Source of the DNA: Gammaproteobacteria bacterium
Lineage (GTDB): Bacteria; Pseudomonadota; Gammaproteobacteria; Pseudomonadales; Azotimanducaceae
Direction of reading: 5' to 3'
NCBI GenBank assembly: GCA_030433075.1
Contig: JAUILI010000020.1
Location: 1-35,911 of the forward strand
Length of the DNA stretch: 35,911 nt
Position 1 is the first letter of the stretch. Every line of letters starts with the position of its first letter. Position numbers and translations under genes: made by a program. This document shows positions 1-8,262 of this stretch, one piece after another. The notes beneath the pieces were generated by a model. It was given only the letters and a program-made list of their open reading frames with translations, did not search any database and was not told the DNA's origin.

Positions 1-111
1 CTGCCACCCCTGGAAAGCCATTTGTACTGGCTGTCCCAGCGCGACGCCGATCCCCCCCTGCTTTGGTTCCGCGGCTTACTGGCCCAGGTGGCCCGGGGCC
101 TGGGGAAATGA
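1..111 (+). CDS. C-terminal end of a possible LysR-type regulator (partial)
   Basis: The first frame is open from the window edge to a TGA at 109-111 and gives 36 residues. They include ESHLYWLSQR and a tail like WFRGLLAQVA. LysR regulators commonly end in this way: a short strand giving Y(L/W) plus a small loop of charged residues, then an aromatic-Arg helix of the FRxWL type that closes the substrate-binding domain. The assignment rests only on this short tail, so the family is a guess, though the coding frame itself is likely real. The gene ends 35 bases before pyrB on the same strand. If it is a LysR gene, its target cannot be read from here. Confidence 0.4.
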   Translation: MPPLESHLYWLSQRDADPPLLWFRGLLAQVARGLGK

Positions 112-113
112 CG

Positions 114-119
114 TAAACT
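114..119 (+). promoter_or_regulatory. Putative -10 element (TAAACT) for pyrB
   Basis: TAAACT lies 27 bases before the pyrB ATG at 147. I see no good -35 hexamer 16-18 bases upstream. The call leans on the same TAnACT pattern occurring 28-48 bases before other plus-strand starts in this window (3150, 7868, 18338, 33759). Confidence 0.3.
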
Positions 120-146
120 CGCGCCAGTTACCAGGGATTGAACAGC

Positions 147-1169
147 ATGATCAAAGCGTTTGCGGGGCAGCACCTCCTTAGCGTCCAGGAATTGAGCCTC
201 GAGGCCGTGGAGACGGTGTTTTCCGTCGCTGACCGGATGGTGCCCTTCGCCGAGCGGCGCATGGTGACCCGGGTCCTTGAAGGCGCCATTCTCGGCAACA
301 TGTTCTTCGAGCCCAGCACGCGCACCCGGGTCAGCTTCGGCTGCGCCTTCAACCTCCTCGGAGGGGAGGTGCGGGAAACCATCGGCATGGAAAGCTCCTC
401 CCTGGCGAAGGGGGAATCGCTGGAGGATACGGCTCGCGTGCTCTCGGGCTATAGCGACGTCATTGTGATGCGTCACCCCGAGGAAGGCGCCGTGGATCGC
501 TTTGCCCAGGCGAGCCGCGTTCCCGTTTTGAATGGCGGGGATGGCGCTCGGGAGCACCCCACGCAGGCGCTGCTCGATCTCTACACCATTCGCCGAGAGC
601 GCGCGGCCCTTGGGCTCAGCCTTGAGGGGTTGCGCATTGCGCTCATGGGGGACCTTCGCTACGGCCGCGCCGTCCACTCCCTCGTGCAGCTTCTCAACTT
701 GTATCCGGCTATTGAATTCCACCTCATCAGTCCGCCGGAGCTCGCCTTACCACCGGTGTATGAAGAGGCGCTGCGCTCCCGGGGGCATCGAGTCTTTCGC
801 CATGACACCTTGGCGCCGGGGCTGGCGGCGGCGGATATCGTCTACGTTACCCGCACCCAGGAGGAGCGCTTTCCGAGCCCGGAGGAAGCGGCACGCTACC
901 GAGGCCTGTTCCGTCTGAACCAGGCGGTTTACACGGAGCACTGCGCGCCCCAGACGGTGATCATGCACCCCCTCCCCCGCGACTCCCGGGCCGGCGCCCA
1001 GGAGCTCGACTCAGACCTCGATGCCCACCCGGCGTTGGCGATCTTTCGCCAGGCGGACAATGGCGTGGTGATTCGCATGGCCCTCTTCGCGCTGTGCCTC
1101 GATGTGGTGGGAGACGTGGAGAAGGATTTGAAGCCGGTGCGCTGGTATACCGGGGGGCGCCGACCCTAG
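147..1169 (+). CDS. pyrB: Aspartate carbamoyltransferase catalytic subunit
   Basis: Condenses carbamoyl phosphate with L-aspartate to N-carbamoyl-L-aspartate, the committed step of pyrimidine synthesis, in the cytoplasm. The 340-residue protein has the carbamoyl-phosphate loop FFEPSTRTRVSF at about residues 53-64, HPTQALLDLYT near residue 137, and the aspartate-domain motif MHPLPR near residue 273. Length is slightly above the roughly 310 residues of the E. coli enzyme. I chose ATG at 147 because AGGG at 133-136 sits 10 bases before it. The in-frame TTG at 138 would leave almost no spacing. No pyrI or pyrC lies beside it, so it may work without a regulatory subunit or with one encoded elsewhere. 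It converges on etfA across a bidirectional terminator. Confidence 0.95.
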   Translation: MIKAFAGQHLLSVQELSLEAVETVFSVADRMVPFAERRMVTRVLEGAILGNMFFEPSTRTRVSFGCAFNLLGGEVRETIGMESSSLAKGESLEDTARVLSGYSDVIVMRHPEEGAVDRFAQASRVPVLNGGDGAREHPTQALLDLYTIRRERAALGLSLEGLRIALMGDLRYGRAVHSLVQLLNLYPAIEFHLISPPELALPPVYEEALRSRGHRVFRHDTLAPGLAAADIVYVTRTQEERFPSPEEAARYRGLFRLNQAVYTEHCAPQTVIMHPLPRDSRAGAQELDSDLDAHPALAIFRQADNGVVIRMALFALCLDVVGDVEKDLKPVRWYTGGRRP

Positions 1170-1185
1170 GCCCCTTTCTCGAAGC

Positions 1186-1215
1186 AAAAAAAAGCCCGGC
1201 ATCGCCGGGCTTTTC
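1186..1215. terminator. Bidirectional intrinsic terminator between pyrB and etfA
   Basis: Stem GCCCGGC (1194-1200), loop ATC, stem GCCGGGC (1204-1210), followed by TTTT on the plus strand. A run of eight A at 1186-1193 becomes a T run on the minus strand. It can therefore stop transcription of both convergent genes, and is stronger for the etfBA direction. Confidence 0.88.
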
Positions 1216-1234
1216 AATAGTTTAAGCGCTAAAG

Positions 1235-2164
1235 CTAGATTTGTGCTTCAAGTTCCGGAACCGCTTGGAACAGATCCGCCACAAGGCCGTAGTCCGCCAC
1301 CTGGAAGATCGGCGCGTCCTCGTCCTTGTTGATGGCCACAATCACCTTGGAATCCTTCATGCCCGCAAGGTGCTGGATAGCGCCGGAAATACCGACCGCG
1401 ATGTAGAGCTCCGGGGCGACGATCTTGCCCGTTTGCCCCACCTGCATATCGTTCGGCACGAAGCCGGCGTCAACGGCGGCCCGGGAGGCACCCATGGCGG
1501 CGTTGAGCTTGTCCGCAACCCCTTCCAGGATCTTGAAGTTCTCGCCGCTGCCCATGCCCCGGCCCCCAGACACCACCACCCGGGCGGCGGTGAGCTCAGG
1601 ACGGTCAAGCTTGACGATTTCTTCATTCACGAAGCTCGAGACGCCGGCGTCGTGGGCGCTAGCCAGGGCTTCCACGGCGGCGCTGCCGCCGGTGGCCGGC
1701 GTCGCATCGAAGGCCGTGTGACGTACCGTGACCACCTTCACCGCATCGGAGCTCTTTACCGTCGCAATAGCGTTCCCGGCGTAGAAGGGACGCTTGAAGG
1801 TGTCTTCGCTTTCCACGGAAATGATGTCGGACACCATGTTCACATCGAGAAGGGCAGCCACCCGCGGCATGGTGTTCTTGCCGTTGGTGCTGTGCGCGGA
1901 CAGCACGTGGCTGTGGCCCGCAGCGGCTTCGGCGATGAGGGGGGCAACGTTCTCCGCCAGCTGCTTGCCGTAGACCGCGGCATCGGCGCAGAGCACCTTG
2001 CTCACCCCGGGCAGCGCTGCAGCGGCTTCGGCGGCGGCGCCGCAGCCTTCCCCGGCCACCAGAACGGTGATGTCGCCACCGATGGCCTGCGCCGCAGCCA
2101 GCACGTTCAGCGTGACGGGGTTGAGCGCGGCGTCGTTGTGTTCTGCTACAAGAAGAATACTCAT
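1235..2164 (-). CDS. etfA: Electron transfer flavoprotein alpha subunit
   Basis: Holds the FAD of the ETF heterodimer that takes electrons from acyl-CoA and related dehydrogenases. The 309 residues match the normal length. The C-terminal FAD domain is clear: [12 protein letters not shown] at about 199-210, [20 protein letters not shown] at about 243-262, then [17 protein letters not shown]. The N-terminal domain begins SILLVAEH, as is typical. It lies 24 bases downstream of etfB in the same operon and ends at a bidirectional terminator. ETF-quinone oxidoreductase is divergently encoded next door, so the whole ETF branch is in one locus. Confidence 0.97.
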   Translation of the reverse strand: MSILLVAEHNDAALNPVTLNVLAAAQAIGGDITVLVAGEGCGAAAEAAAALPGVSKVLCADAAVYGKQLAENVAPLIAEAAAGHSHVLSAHSTNGKNTMPRVAALLDVNMVSDIISVESEDTFKRPFYAGNAIATVKSSDAVKVVTVRHTAFDATPATGGSAAVEALASAHDAGVSSFVNEEIVKLDRPELTAARVVVSGGRGMGSGENFKILEGVADKLNAAMGASRAAVDAGFVPNDMQVGQTGKIVAPELYIAVGISGAIQHLAGMKDSKVIVAINKDEDAPIFQVADYGLVADLFQAVPELEAQI

Positions 2165-2188
2165 GTCTATAAGCTCCCTAGCGCGCCC

Positions 2189-2938
2189 TTAGATAACCTT
2201 GGCTTCGTTCTTGAGTTTGTCGACGAGGGCTTCCACCGAGTCGACCTTGATGCCGCCCTGGCGCTCCGCCGGGGGCTCGACCCGAAGGGTTTCGATGGTG
2301 GCCTTCACCTCTACGCCCAGCGCTTCTGGGGTGAGGGTGTCGAGGGGCTTTTTCTTCGCCTTCATGATGTTCGGCAGGGACGCGTAGCGCGGCTCATTCA
2401 GGCGCAGGTCCGTGGTGACCACCGCCGGAGCCTTGAGGGCCACGGTCTGCAGACCGCCGTCCACTTCCCGGGTGACGTTCACCGTATCGCCGGCGATCTC
2501 AACCTTAGAGGCAAAGGTGCCCTGGCCGAGGCCCGCGAGGGCGGCAAACATCTGCCCCGTTTGGTTGTTGTCGGCGTCGATGGATTGCTTGCCGAAAATC
2601 ACCAGGCCGGGCTGCTCCTGGTCGTAGACCCCCTTCAGAAGCTTGGCGACAGACAGGGGCTGGGGAAAGCCCTCCGTTTCCACGAGGATGGCGCGATCGG
2701 CGCCGAGGGCTAGCGCGGTACGCAGCTGCTCCTGGCACTGGCTCGGGCCCACGGCCACGGCGACCACTTCCGTGGCCTGGCCGCTTTCCTTCAGACGCAC
2801 CGCCTCTTCGATGGCGATTTCGCAGAAGGGGTTCACCGCCATTTTGACGTTGGTGAGGTCAACGTCGCTGTTGTCGGCCTTGACCCGCACCTTGACGTTG
2901 TAATCGATGACGCGCTTGATCGCGACGAGCACTTTCAT
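2189..2938 (-). CDS. etfB: Electron transfer flavoprotein beta subunit
   Basis: Second subunit of the ETF heterodimer; it binds AMP and docks with dehydrogenases. The 249-residue product begins [19 protein letters not shown], the standard family start. It contains [16 protein letters not shown] and the acidic-adenine stretch [15 protein letters not shown], with [12 protein letters not shown] toward the C-terminus. I placed the start at 2938 because GGAAG lies 7 bases upstream and the family begins here. The frame stays open another 44 codons upstream, but that extension is not conserved-looking. It is first in the etfBA operon and divergent from ETF-quinone oxidoreductase. Confidence 0.97.
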   Translation of the reverse strand: MKVLVAIKRVIDYNVKVRVKADNSDVDLTNVKMAVNPFCEIAIEEAVRLKESGQATEVVAVAVGPSQCQEQLRTALALGADRAILVETEGFPQPLSVAKLLKGVYDQEQPGLVIFGKQSIDADNNQTGQMFAALAGLGQGTFASKVEIAGDTVNVTREVDGGLQTVALKAPAVVTTDLRLNEPRYASLPNIMKAKKKPLDTLTPEALGVEVKATIETLRVEPPAERQGGIKVDSVEALVDKLKNEAKVI

Positions 2939-3149
2939 GGGCCACTTCCCATAGCTAGGGGGCCCGGAAGGCCCGTGGACAGCAAAGACAGGCGCATAGG
3001 GACGCCTTCGCAAACGGCGCGTATTCTGACCCTGGCCCCGAAAGGGGTCAAGGCAAGGCCCGAGGGCCATGATGGAGCCCCCCTGCCCCGTCGTTTATAC
3101 TCCGCCCCTCACGGGAAATGCCCCCAGGGGCTCAGCAAGGGAGAGAGGC
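2939..3149. promoter_or_regulatory. Divergent etfBA / ETF-QO control region with inverted repeat
   Basis: This 211-base gap is the longest in the window. It separates two operons that act together. It holds an exact inverted repeat, TGACCC (3027-3032) and GGGTCA (3045-3050), separated by 12 bases. Within that lies CCCC-GAAA-GGGG (3036-3047), which could form a tetraloop hairpin instead. The repeat is about 46 bases upstream of the putative ETF-QO -10 element. It could be the site of a shared fatty-acid or branched-chain regulator, but I do not recognise a known operator. Confidence 0.45.
3096..3101 (+). promoter_or_regulatory. Putative -10 element (TATACT) for ETF-QO
   Basis: TATACT is one base from the sigma-70 consensus and stands out in this GC-rich gap, 48 bases before the GTG start at 3150. 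The -35 position (about 3073-3078) is poor, which fits a promoter that needs an activator. Confidence 0.4.
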
Positions 3150-4814
3150 GTGGACGCCGTAGAACGGGAAGCGATGGAATTTGATGTGGTCGTCGTCGGC
3201 GGTGGCCCCGCGGGGCTTTCGGCAGCCTGCCGCGTCATGCAGCTGGCTCAGGCGGCCGGGCAGGAATGGTCCGTGTGCCTAGTGGAGAAAGGCTCGGAAA
3301 TCGGCGCCCACATTCTGTCGGGGGCCGTGGTTGAGCCCCGGGCCCTCGATGAGCTCTTCCCGAACTGGGCGGAGGACGGCGCTCCCCTCAACAACCCGGT
3401 TACCGATGATGAGGTCTACTACCTCCCCGACGGTGACCACAAGGTGAAGATCCCGGGCTTCTTTGTCCCGAAGGCTACCCATAACGAAGGCAACCATGCG
3501 ATTAGCCTGGGCAACCTATGCCGCTGGCTTGGGGAGCAGGCAGAAAACCTTGGGGTGAATGTCTTCCCGGGCTTTGCCGCCAGCGAAATTCTCTACAACG
3601 AGGATGGCGCTGTGGTGGGCGTGGCCACCGGGGACCTTGGCGTGGGCCGGGATGGGCAACCCAAAGGCTCCTTTACCCCGGGCTATGAGCTTCGTGCAAA
3701 GTACACGATCTTCTCCGAAGGCTGCCGGGGTCACCTGGGCAAGCAGCTCATCAAGAAGTTTGAGCTCGATAAGAACGCCGGCCCGCAGCACTACGGGATT
3801 GGCTTTAAGGAGCTTTGGGATATCCCTGCGGAGCAGCACGTTCCCGGTAAGGTCGTTCACAGCATTGGCTGGCCCCTCGCGGAAACCGCCGGAAACACTG
3901 GGGGTAGCTTCCTTTACCACCTCGAGAACCAGCAGGTGGTGGTGGGATTGATTGTGGATCTGGCCTACAGCAATCCCCACGTCTCTCCCTTCGATGAATT
4001 CCAGCGCATGAAGCACCATCCGCTGTTCGCGGAAACGCTCAAGGGCGGTACCCGCGTGGCCTACGGGGCCCGAGCCATCGTCAAGGGTGGCCTTCAGGCC
4101 CTTCCCGAGCTGACCGTTCCCGGTGCCGTGCTCGCCGGCGACGACGCAGGCTTCCTGAACTTCCTGAAGATCAAGGGCAGCCACACGGCCATGAAGAGCG
4201 GCATGCTCGCCGCCGAGGCCATTGTGGAGAAGCTCGCCGCGGGAAGCGAAGGGGGCGAGCCGGTCCCCGCTTTCGCCGAGAAATTCCAGGACAGCTGGCT
4301 CTATGAAGAGCTTTCCGAAGCGCGGAACGCCGGGCCCGCCATGCACAAGTTCGGCATGCTCGCAGGTTCGGCCTTTGCCTGGGTGGACCAAACCCTCTTT
4401 GCGGGCAAGCTGCCCTTCACCCTGAGCGACAAAACGCCGGATTACGCCACCCTGAAGCCGGCCAGCGCCTGCAAGGCGCCGTCCTATCCCAAGCCCGATG
4501 GGGTGCTGAGCTTCGACAAGTCCTCTTCCGTGTATCTCTCCAACACCAACCACGAAGAGGACCAGCCCTGCCACCTTCAGCTCACGGACCCGGACCTCCC
4601 CATTCGGGAGAACCTGCCCCGCTTCGATGAGCCCGCGCAGCGCTACTGCCCCGTGGGGGTTTATGAGGTGGTGAAGGAAGCGGACGGTCTGAAATTTGTG
4701 ATCAATGCGCAGAACTGCATTCACTGCAAAACCTGCGATATCAAGGATCCGGCGCAGAACATCACTTGGGTGACCCCTGAGGGTGCGGGCGGCCCGAACT
4801 ATCCCAACATGTAA
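3150..4814 (+). CDS. Electron transfer flavoprotein-ubiquinone oxidoreductase
   Basis: Passes electrons from reduced ETF to ubiquinone at the inner membrane, feeding fatty-acid and amino-acid oxidation into respiration. From GTG 3150 the protein has 554 residues, the usual length. The FAD-binding GGGPAGLSAA is at about 17-26, followed by GSEIGAHILSGAV and HNEGNHAISLGNLCRWL. Next come GEQAENLGV and EGCRGHLGKQLIKKF. The C-terminal 4Fe-4S ligands appear as a Cys in RYCPVGVYEV plus CIHCKTCDIKDP. The GTG is preceded by AAGGGAGAGAG. Starting there gives VDAVEREAMEFD, which lines up with the MEREYMEFD start I recall for Pseudomonas homologues. The ATG at 3174 is an alternative. A terminator follows. 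Confidence 0.96.
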   Translation: MDAVEREAMEFDVVVVGGGPAGLSAACRVMQLAQAAGQEWSVCLVEKGSEIGAHILSGAVVEPRALDELFPNWAEDGAPLNNPVTDDEVYYLPDGDHKVKIPGFFVPKATHNEGNHAISLGNLCRWLGEQAENLGVNVFPGFAASEILYNEDGAVVGVATGDLGVGRDGQPKGSFTPGYELRAKYTIFSEGCRGHLGKQLIKKFELDKNAGPQHYGIGFKELWDIPAEQHVPGKVVHSIGWPLAETAGNTGGSFLYHLENQQVVVGLIVDLAYSNPHVSPFDEFQRMKHHPLFAETLKGGTRVAYGARAIVKGGLQALPELTVPGAVLAGDDAGFLNFLKIKGSHTAMKSGMLAAEAIVEKLAAGSEGGEPVPAFAEKFQDSWLYEELSEARNAGPAMHKFGMLAGSAFAWVDQTLFAGKLPFTLSDKTPDYATLKPASACKAPSYPKPDGVLSFDKSSSVYLSNTNHEEDQPCHLQLTDPDLPIRENLPRFDEPAQRYCPVGVYEVVKEADGLKFVINAQNCIHCKTCDIKDPAQNITWVTPEGAGGPNYPNM

Positions 4815-4831
4815 AGCACCGACCGATCGAT

Positions 4832-4856
4832 GAAACGGGCCTGCGGGCCCGTTTTT
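4832..4856. terminator. Terminator after ETF-QO
   Basis: ACGGGCC (4835-4841), loop TGCG, GGCCCGT (4846-4852), then a T run on the plus strand and a short A run on the other side. It serves ETF-QO and perhaps also the convergent DUF1285 gene that ends at 4868. Confidence 0.85.
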
Positions 4857-4867
4857 CGTTGCGGCGC

Positions 4868-5431
4868 TTACACCGCTTCCGGGGCACCCTCGGGCATAAG
4901 GGGGAAGCGCAGCCCTGCACTGACGACCGCAAAGGGCGGTTCGCTCTCGGCCAGGGAGGCCAGGTGGTAGTAGGTGGGGCGATCGAGGCGTGCCCAGAGC
5001 TGTCCCCGCACCCGGAGCACCACCCCCCCACCCGCGGCCTCGTCGCGCGCCACCAGGGGATGGGTGGCATCCACGGGGACCCAATCGCCGACGTTCGTTT
5101 TCAGCATGAGCTGCTGCCCTGCGCCTTCCCCGGCCACCTCTAAATCGACGGCGAGGAAGGGGGTGTCCTCCACCGTGATGCGCAGCATCTCCGCTGGCGT
5201 GACCAGCCAATGCCCCTCTTCATCGCACCGCAAAATCGAGGCAAACAGGGCCACCAGCGCCGGCCGTTTAATTTCTCCCCCTTCGTGAAACCAGCGCCCA
5301 TCACGTGCAATGGTGATGTCGATGCTGCCACGGTGGCTGGGATTCCAGGCGTCCACCGGGGGCCGCTTTTGCCCGCTCGCTTCCGCGAGGCGTTCGGTGA
5401 GGGCTTCTAGGGTCAAGCGAGGGAGGGTCAC
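4868..5431 (-). CDS. DUF1285 family protein
   Basis: Function unknown. The 187-residue protein matches the DUF1285 pattern: PVDAWNPSHRGSIDITIARDG, WFHEGGEIKRPALVALFASIL, then LVTPAEMLRITVEDTPFLAVDLEV and TNVGDWVPVDATHPL, ending RPTYYHLASLA. The family is a proteobacterial two-domain fold of unclear role. The start is GTG at 5431, because AGGAG sits exactly 7 bases upstream. The frame also opens at a TTG (5452) inside moaA without a comparable site. It begins 10 bases after the moaA stop, so it is the third gene of murF-moaA-DUF1285. Confidence 0.85.
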   Translation of the reverse strand: MTLPRLTLEALTERLAEASGQKRPPVDAWNPSHRGSIDITIARDGRWFHEGGEIKRPALVALFASILRCDEEGHWLVTPAEMLRITVEDTPFLAVDLEVAGEGAGQQLMLKTNVGDWVPVDATHPLVARDEAAGGGVVLRVRGQLWARLDRPTYYHLASLAESEPPFAVVSAGLRFPLMPEGAPEAV

Positions 5432-5441
5432 GGTTGGGCTC

Positions 5442-6428
5442 CTAGCCGCCAATGAATTTCATCACCATGGTCCCGCCGGTAAAGGCGACGGGTTGCTTGG
5501 CCTTGAGGGTCTCCTCAAGAAGGGCCGGCAACTGAGCGAGGGCCTCCTCCCGGGGCAGGGCCAGCAGCGGCCGGAGCGCTTGGTGGGCGGAGGAAGACAG
5601 GCACCCGTAGAGATCCCCTTCCGAGGACAGGCGAAGACGAGTGCAGCTTGAGCAAAAGGGCTCGGACTCGTTGGGAATGATGCCGAAGGTGCCCCCGCCC
5701 GCCACCGCAAAGCGCCGAGCAGTGCTGTCGAAGGGCGCTTCCGTCCGCTCGAAGCTGTGGTGTTCGCCAATCAGCGCCAGAATCTCTTCCATGCCGATAA
5801 AGTCTCGGTCGAAGGCGGCGCTGTGGCTGAGGTGGCCCATGCGCATGAGTTCGATGTAGCGAAGCTCCATGCCCCGGTCCAGGGCATAGCGAAGCATGGG
5901 TTCGATTTGGCTGCGATTGCTCGATCGCACGGGCACCATGTTCAGCTTCACCTTTAGCCCGGCTTCGAGGCAGGCGTCGATGGCCGCCAGCACCGTGGCC
6001 AGATCGCCGCCCCGGGCTAGGGATCGAAAGGCCTTCGGGTCCAGCGTATCGAGGGAAATATTGATGCGCTTAAGGCCGCTGGCCACGAGTAAGGGCACCT
6101 TGGGCCCAAGGAGCTGCCCGTTGGTGGTGAGGCTTACGTCCTCAAGACCGAGATCCATGATGCGCGGGAAGAGGTAGTCGAACTTTGGGGTCACCAGGGG
6201 TTCGCCCCCGGTTAAGCGCAAGCGATCGATGCCTGCCCCGGCCACCAGCAGCTCAATCGCCCGGAGCATCTGCTCGGCGTCGAGTTCCCGGTCAGCACGG
6301 AGCAGCCGCTTACCATCGGGTACGCAGTAGGTGCAGGCGTAGTTGCAGGCCGCCGTCAGGCTAACCCGAAGGTTACGGAAGCGGCGGCCGAAGCGATCGA
6401 CGGGCCCTGGAGCGGGTGCGGTACTCAT
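5442..6428 (-). CDS. moaA: GTP 3',8-cyclase MoaA (molybdenum cofactor synthesis)
   Basis: Radical-SAM enzyme that converts GTP to the cyclic intermediate from which MoaC makes cPMP, the first step of molybdopterin synthesis. The 328 residues match the family. The N-terminal SAM cluster is C28-x3-C32-x2-C35 in CNYACTYC. The substrate-side cluster is in PFCSSCTRLRLSSEG and GDLYGC. The protein ends in IGG, the conserved double-glycine tail. The ATG at 6428 overlaps the murF TGA (ATGA), implying translational coupling. A longer frame extends upstream inside murF but lacks family sequence. No other moa gene is nearby. Confidence 0.95.
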   Translation of the reverse strand: MSTAPAPGPVDRFGRRFRNLRVSLTAACNYACTYCVPDGKRLLRADRELDAEQMLRAIELLVAGAGIDRLRLTGGEPLVTPKFDYLFPRIMDLGLEDVSLTTNGQLLGPKVPLLVASGLKRINISLDTLDPKAFRSLARGGDLATVLAAIDACLEAGLKVKLNMVPVRSSNRSQIEPMLRYALDRGMELRYIELMRMGHLSHSAAFDRDFIGMEEILALIGEHHSFERTEAPFDSTARRFAVAGGGTFGIIPNESEPFCSSCTRLRLSSEGDLYGCLSSSAHQALRPLLALPREEALAQLPALLEETLKAKQPVAFTGGTMVMKFIGG

Positions 6429-7807
6429 GTGGGGAGTATGCCACGGGCCTCTAGGGCATCGCGAAGCCGATCGACGGTGCGTGCCTGCCAGAAAAAGCGA
6501 TTGCTGCCCTTCACCAGAAGCTGGGCGCCGGGGCTTAGGGCGGCCAGGATCGGGGCGAGATCGAGGGCGTCCGTGCTTGGCCACCAGCCTGAGCACCGGG
6601 GCCCCAGGCGCTCGGCCAGGGGCTGCATGAGCGGCCCGAGTAGAAACACGCCATCGAGCCCAGCGAGGCGTGCTTCCAAAGCAGCATGGAATGCGGGTGC
6701 CTCCTCTCCCAGTTCGAGCATGTCGGCGAGCAGGGCGAGCTTATGCCCCTGCCCGGGTGCGGCGAGGAGATCGCGAAGGGCCAGGCCCATGCTTTCCGGA
6801 TTGGCGTTGTAGCTTTCGTCGATGAGTACGCACCCCCCCGCCTCCAGCCGGGACCCCCGTCCCCGGGGGGCGGGCACCGCGGCCATGGCGGGCACGGCGG
6901 GCGCCAGGGGCAACTCCGCCGCATGAAGGCACGCCAGAATGGCGGTGGCACTTCGTTGCCGGTGCTCCGCGCCGAGGGGCGTAAGGTCAATGCCGGCTCC
7001 ATGGCCCCGAAGCACCCCGGCCTCATCGCGGGCGAAGTCCGCTGAGGCACCTGGGCCGCGGTGATCCTCGAAGGTCACCTTCCGCGGATGCCCGGGGGAT
7101 CGGTCCGCCGGGCAGACGAGCACCCCCTCGGGTCCGAGGCCCGCAGCGATGGAAAGCTTTTCCTCGGCGATGGCCGCGAGGCTTCCCAACCCCTCTAGGT
7201 GCACGGGCAGAATATTGAGCACCAGGGCCACCGTGGGCTGCACCAGCCGGCTTAGGGGTGCGATCTCCCCAGGGCGACTCATCCCGAGCTCAAAGACGGC
7301 CGCTGCGGATCCGTGCGGCAAGCGGGCCAGAGAAAGAGGCACGCCCAGGTGGTTGTTTAAGCTGCCTTCCGTCGCGTGCACGGCGCCGGCGCCGAAGTGC
7401 GCCTGGAGGGCCGCCGTGAGCAGGGCCTTGGCCGTGGTTTTCCCTGAGGATCCGGTGAGGGCGAAGACTGGCCCCGAGCAGCGGCGTCGGGCCCCTCGGG
7501 CCAGGGTCCAGAGGGCTTCGAAGGGATCGGGAACGACGATTTCCCGGGGACCCGCCCCGAGGCTCTCCCGCACCACCACCGCAGCCGCCCCCTGCTCCAG
7601 AGCGTGGGCTGCGAAGCGCTGCCCATCCTGGCCTTGGCTACTGGCGCCGTGAAAGCGAGGATCCTGCCCCTGGAGGGCGAAGAAGAGGTCGCCGGGAACG
7701 AGGCTGCGGGAGTCGAGACTAATGCCGGTGCACCGTAGCGCGCTATCGCAGGGGATGCCCCAAAGCGACGAAAGCTCAGGTCCGGTCCAAAGGGGCTGGG
7801 TTTCCAC
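6425..7807 (-). CDS. murF: UDP-N-acetylmuramoyl-tripeptide--D-alanyl-D-alanine ligase
   Basis: Adds D-Ala-D-Ala to the UDP-MurNAc-tripeptide in peptidoglycan precursor synthesis, in the cytoplasm. The 460 residues show the Mur-ligase ATP loop TGSSGKTT (about 118-125), EGSLNNHLGVPLSLARL, ELGMSRPGEIAPLS, HLEGLGSLAAIAEEK (with the lysine that is usually carbamylated) and DESYNANPESM. The start is a GTG at 7807 with CGGAG about 10 bases upstream. The gene is normally inside the dcw cell-wall cluster; here it stands with moaA and DUF1285. It may be the only copy, moved, or a second copy. That cannot be decided from this window. Confidence 0.92.
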   Translation of the reverse strand: METQPLWTGPELSSLWGIPCDSALRCTGISLDSRSLVPGDLFFALQGQDPRFHGASSQGQDGQRFAAHALEQGAAAVVVRESLGAGPREIVVPDPFEALWTLARGARRRCSGPVFALTGSSGKTTAKALLTAALQAHFGAGAVHATEGSLNNHLGVPLSLARLPHGSAAAVFELGMSRPGEIAPLSRLVQPTVALVLNILPVHLEGLGSLAAIAEEKLSIAAGLGPEGVLVCPADRSPGHPRKVTFEDHRGPGASADFARDEAGVLRGHGAGIDLTPLGAEHRQRSATAILACLHAAELPLAPAVPAMAAVPAPRGRGSRLEAGGCVLIDESYNANPESMGLALRDLLAAPGQGHKLALLADMLELGEEAPAFHAALEARLAGLDGVFLLGPLMQPLAERLGPRCSGWWPSTDALDLAPILAALSPGAQLLVKGSNRFFWQARTVDRLRDALEARGILPT

Positions 7808-7830
7808 GGTGCGGCGGCTCCGATTGTCGG

Positions 7831-7836
7831 TACACT
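7831..7836 (+). promoter_or_regulatory. Putative -10 element (TACACT) for the MAPEG-sppA operon
   Basis: TACACT lies 31 bases before the ATG at 7868, in the 60-base gap between divergent murF and the MAPEG gene. There is no clear -35. It has the same form and distance as the elements at 18301 and 33725. Confidence 0.35.
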
Positions 7837-7867
7837 AAAGCGCTCATGCCCACCCTGGAGCCCTGTT

Positions 7868-8251
7868 ATGAGCGCACTGATTCTTGCCGTTGCCCTCGCG
7901 GCGCTAATGCCCATTGTCTTTGCTGGCATCGCCAAGCGCCAGGGGGGCTATGACAATCGGGCCCCGCGCGCCTGGCTCGCGCAGCTCGAGGGTTCCCAGG
8001 CCCGCGCCCAGGCGGCCCAGGAAAACAGCCACGAGGCCTTTCCGCCCTTTGCCGCGGCGGTAATTCTTGCGGTGGTGCTGGCGCCGGAACGGGTCTCTGA
8101 GATCACCACCCTCGCCTACGCCTTTCTGGGGCTTCGCCTGGCCTATGGGTGGGCTTACCTCACGGACCGGGACAAGCTGCGTTCCCTGCTGTGGGTTCTT
8201 GCCCTTGCCTGTACCCTTCGAATCTTCTGGCTCGCCGCCAGCTCAGTTTAA
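7868..8251 (+). CDS. MAPEG family membrane protein
   Basis: Small four-helix inner-membrane protein of 127 residues. Hydrophobic segments are at about 3-20, 58-75, 78-96 and 104-124. ENSHEAFPPFAAAVILA fits the MAPEG signature, in which E-N-x-x-E-x-x-P precedes the second helix; RLAYGWAYL sits in the third. The superfamily includes microsomal glutathione transferases, but most bacterial members have no proven substrate. It is 11 bases upstream of sppA, so the two are probably co-transcribed from the element at 7831. Family placement is firm; enzymatic function is not. Confidence 0.85.
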   Translation: MSALILAVALAALMPIVFAGIAKRQGGYDNRAPRAWLAQLEGSQARAQAAQENSHEAFPPFAAAVILAVVLAPERVSEITTLAYAFLGLRLAYGWAYLTDRDKLRSLLWVLALACTLRIFWLAASSV

Positions 8252-8262
8252 GGAGCGCTGCC

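Noticed and set aside
1241-2713. A 490-codon open frame opposite etfA and etfB
   Set aside because: High GC leaves antisense frames open. The sequence shows no family motif, and both etf genes on the other strand are certain.
2939-3149. A tRNA or small RNA gene in the etf gap
   Set aside because: No cloverleaf or GTTCRA-type arm could be found. The content is better explained by promoters and the inverted repeat.
3516-5210. A 564-codon minus-strand frame opposite ETF-QO
   Set aside because: It runs antisense through ETF-QO and out of frame through DUF1285, with low-complexity Arg/Gly/His composition and no recognisable domain.
6380-6440. Molybdenum cofactor riboswitch before moaA
   Set aside because: There is no leader: moaA starts inside the murF stop codon.
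6429-6596. Longer MoaA N-terminus (56 extra residues)
   Set aside because: It would lie inside murF. The extra residues are Arg/Pro-rich without family similarity, and ATG 6428 gives the normal MoaA start with ATGA coupling.
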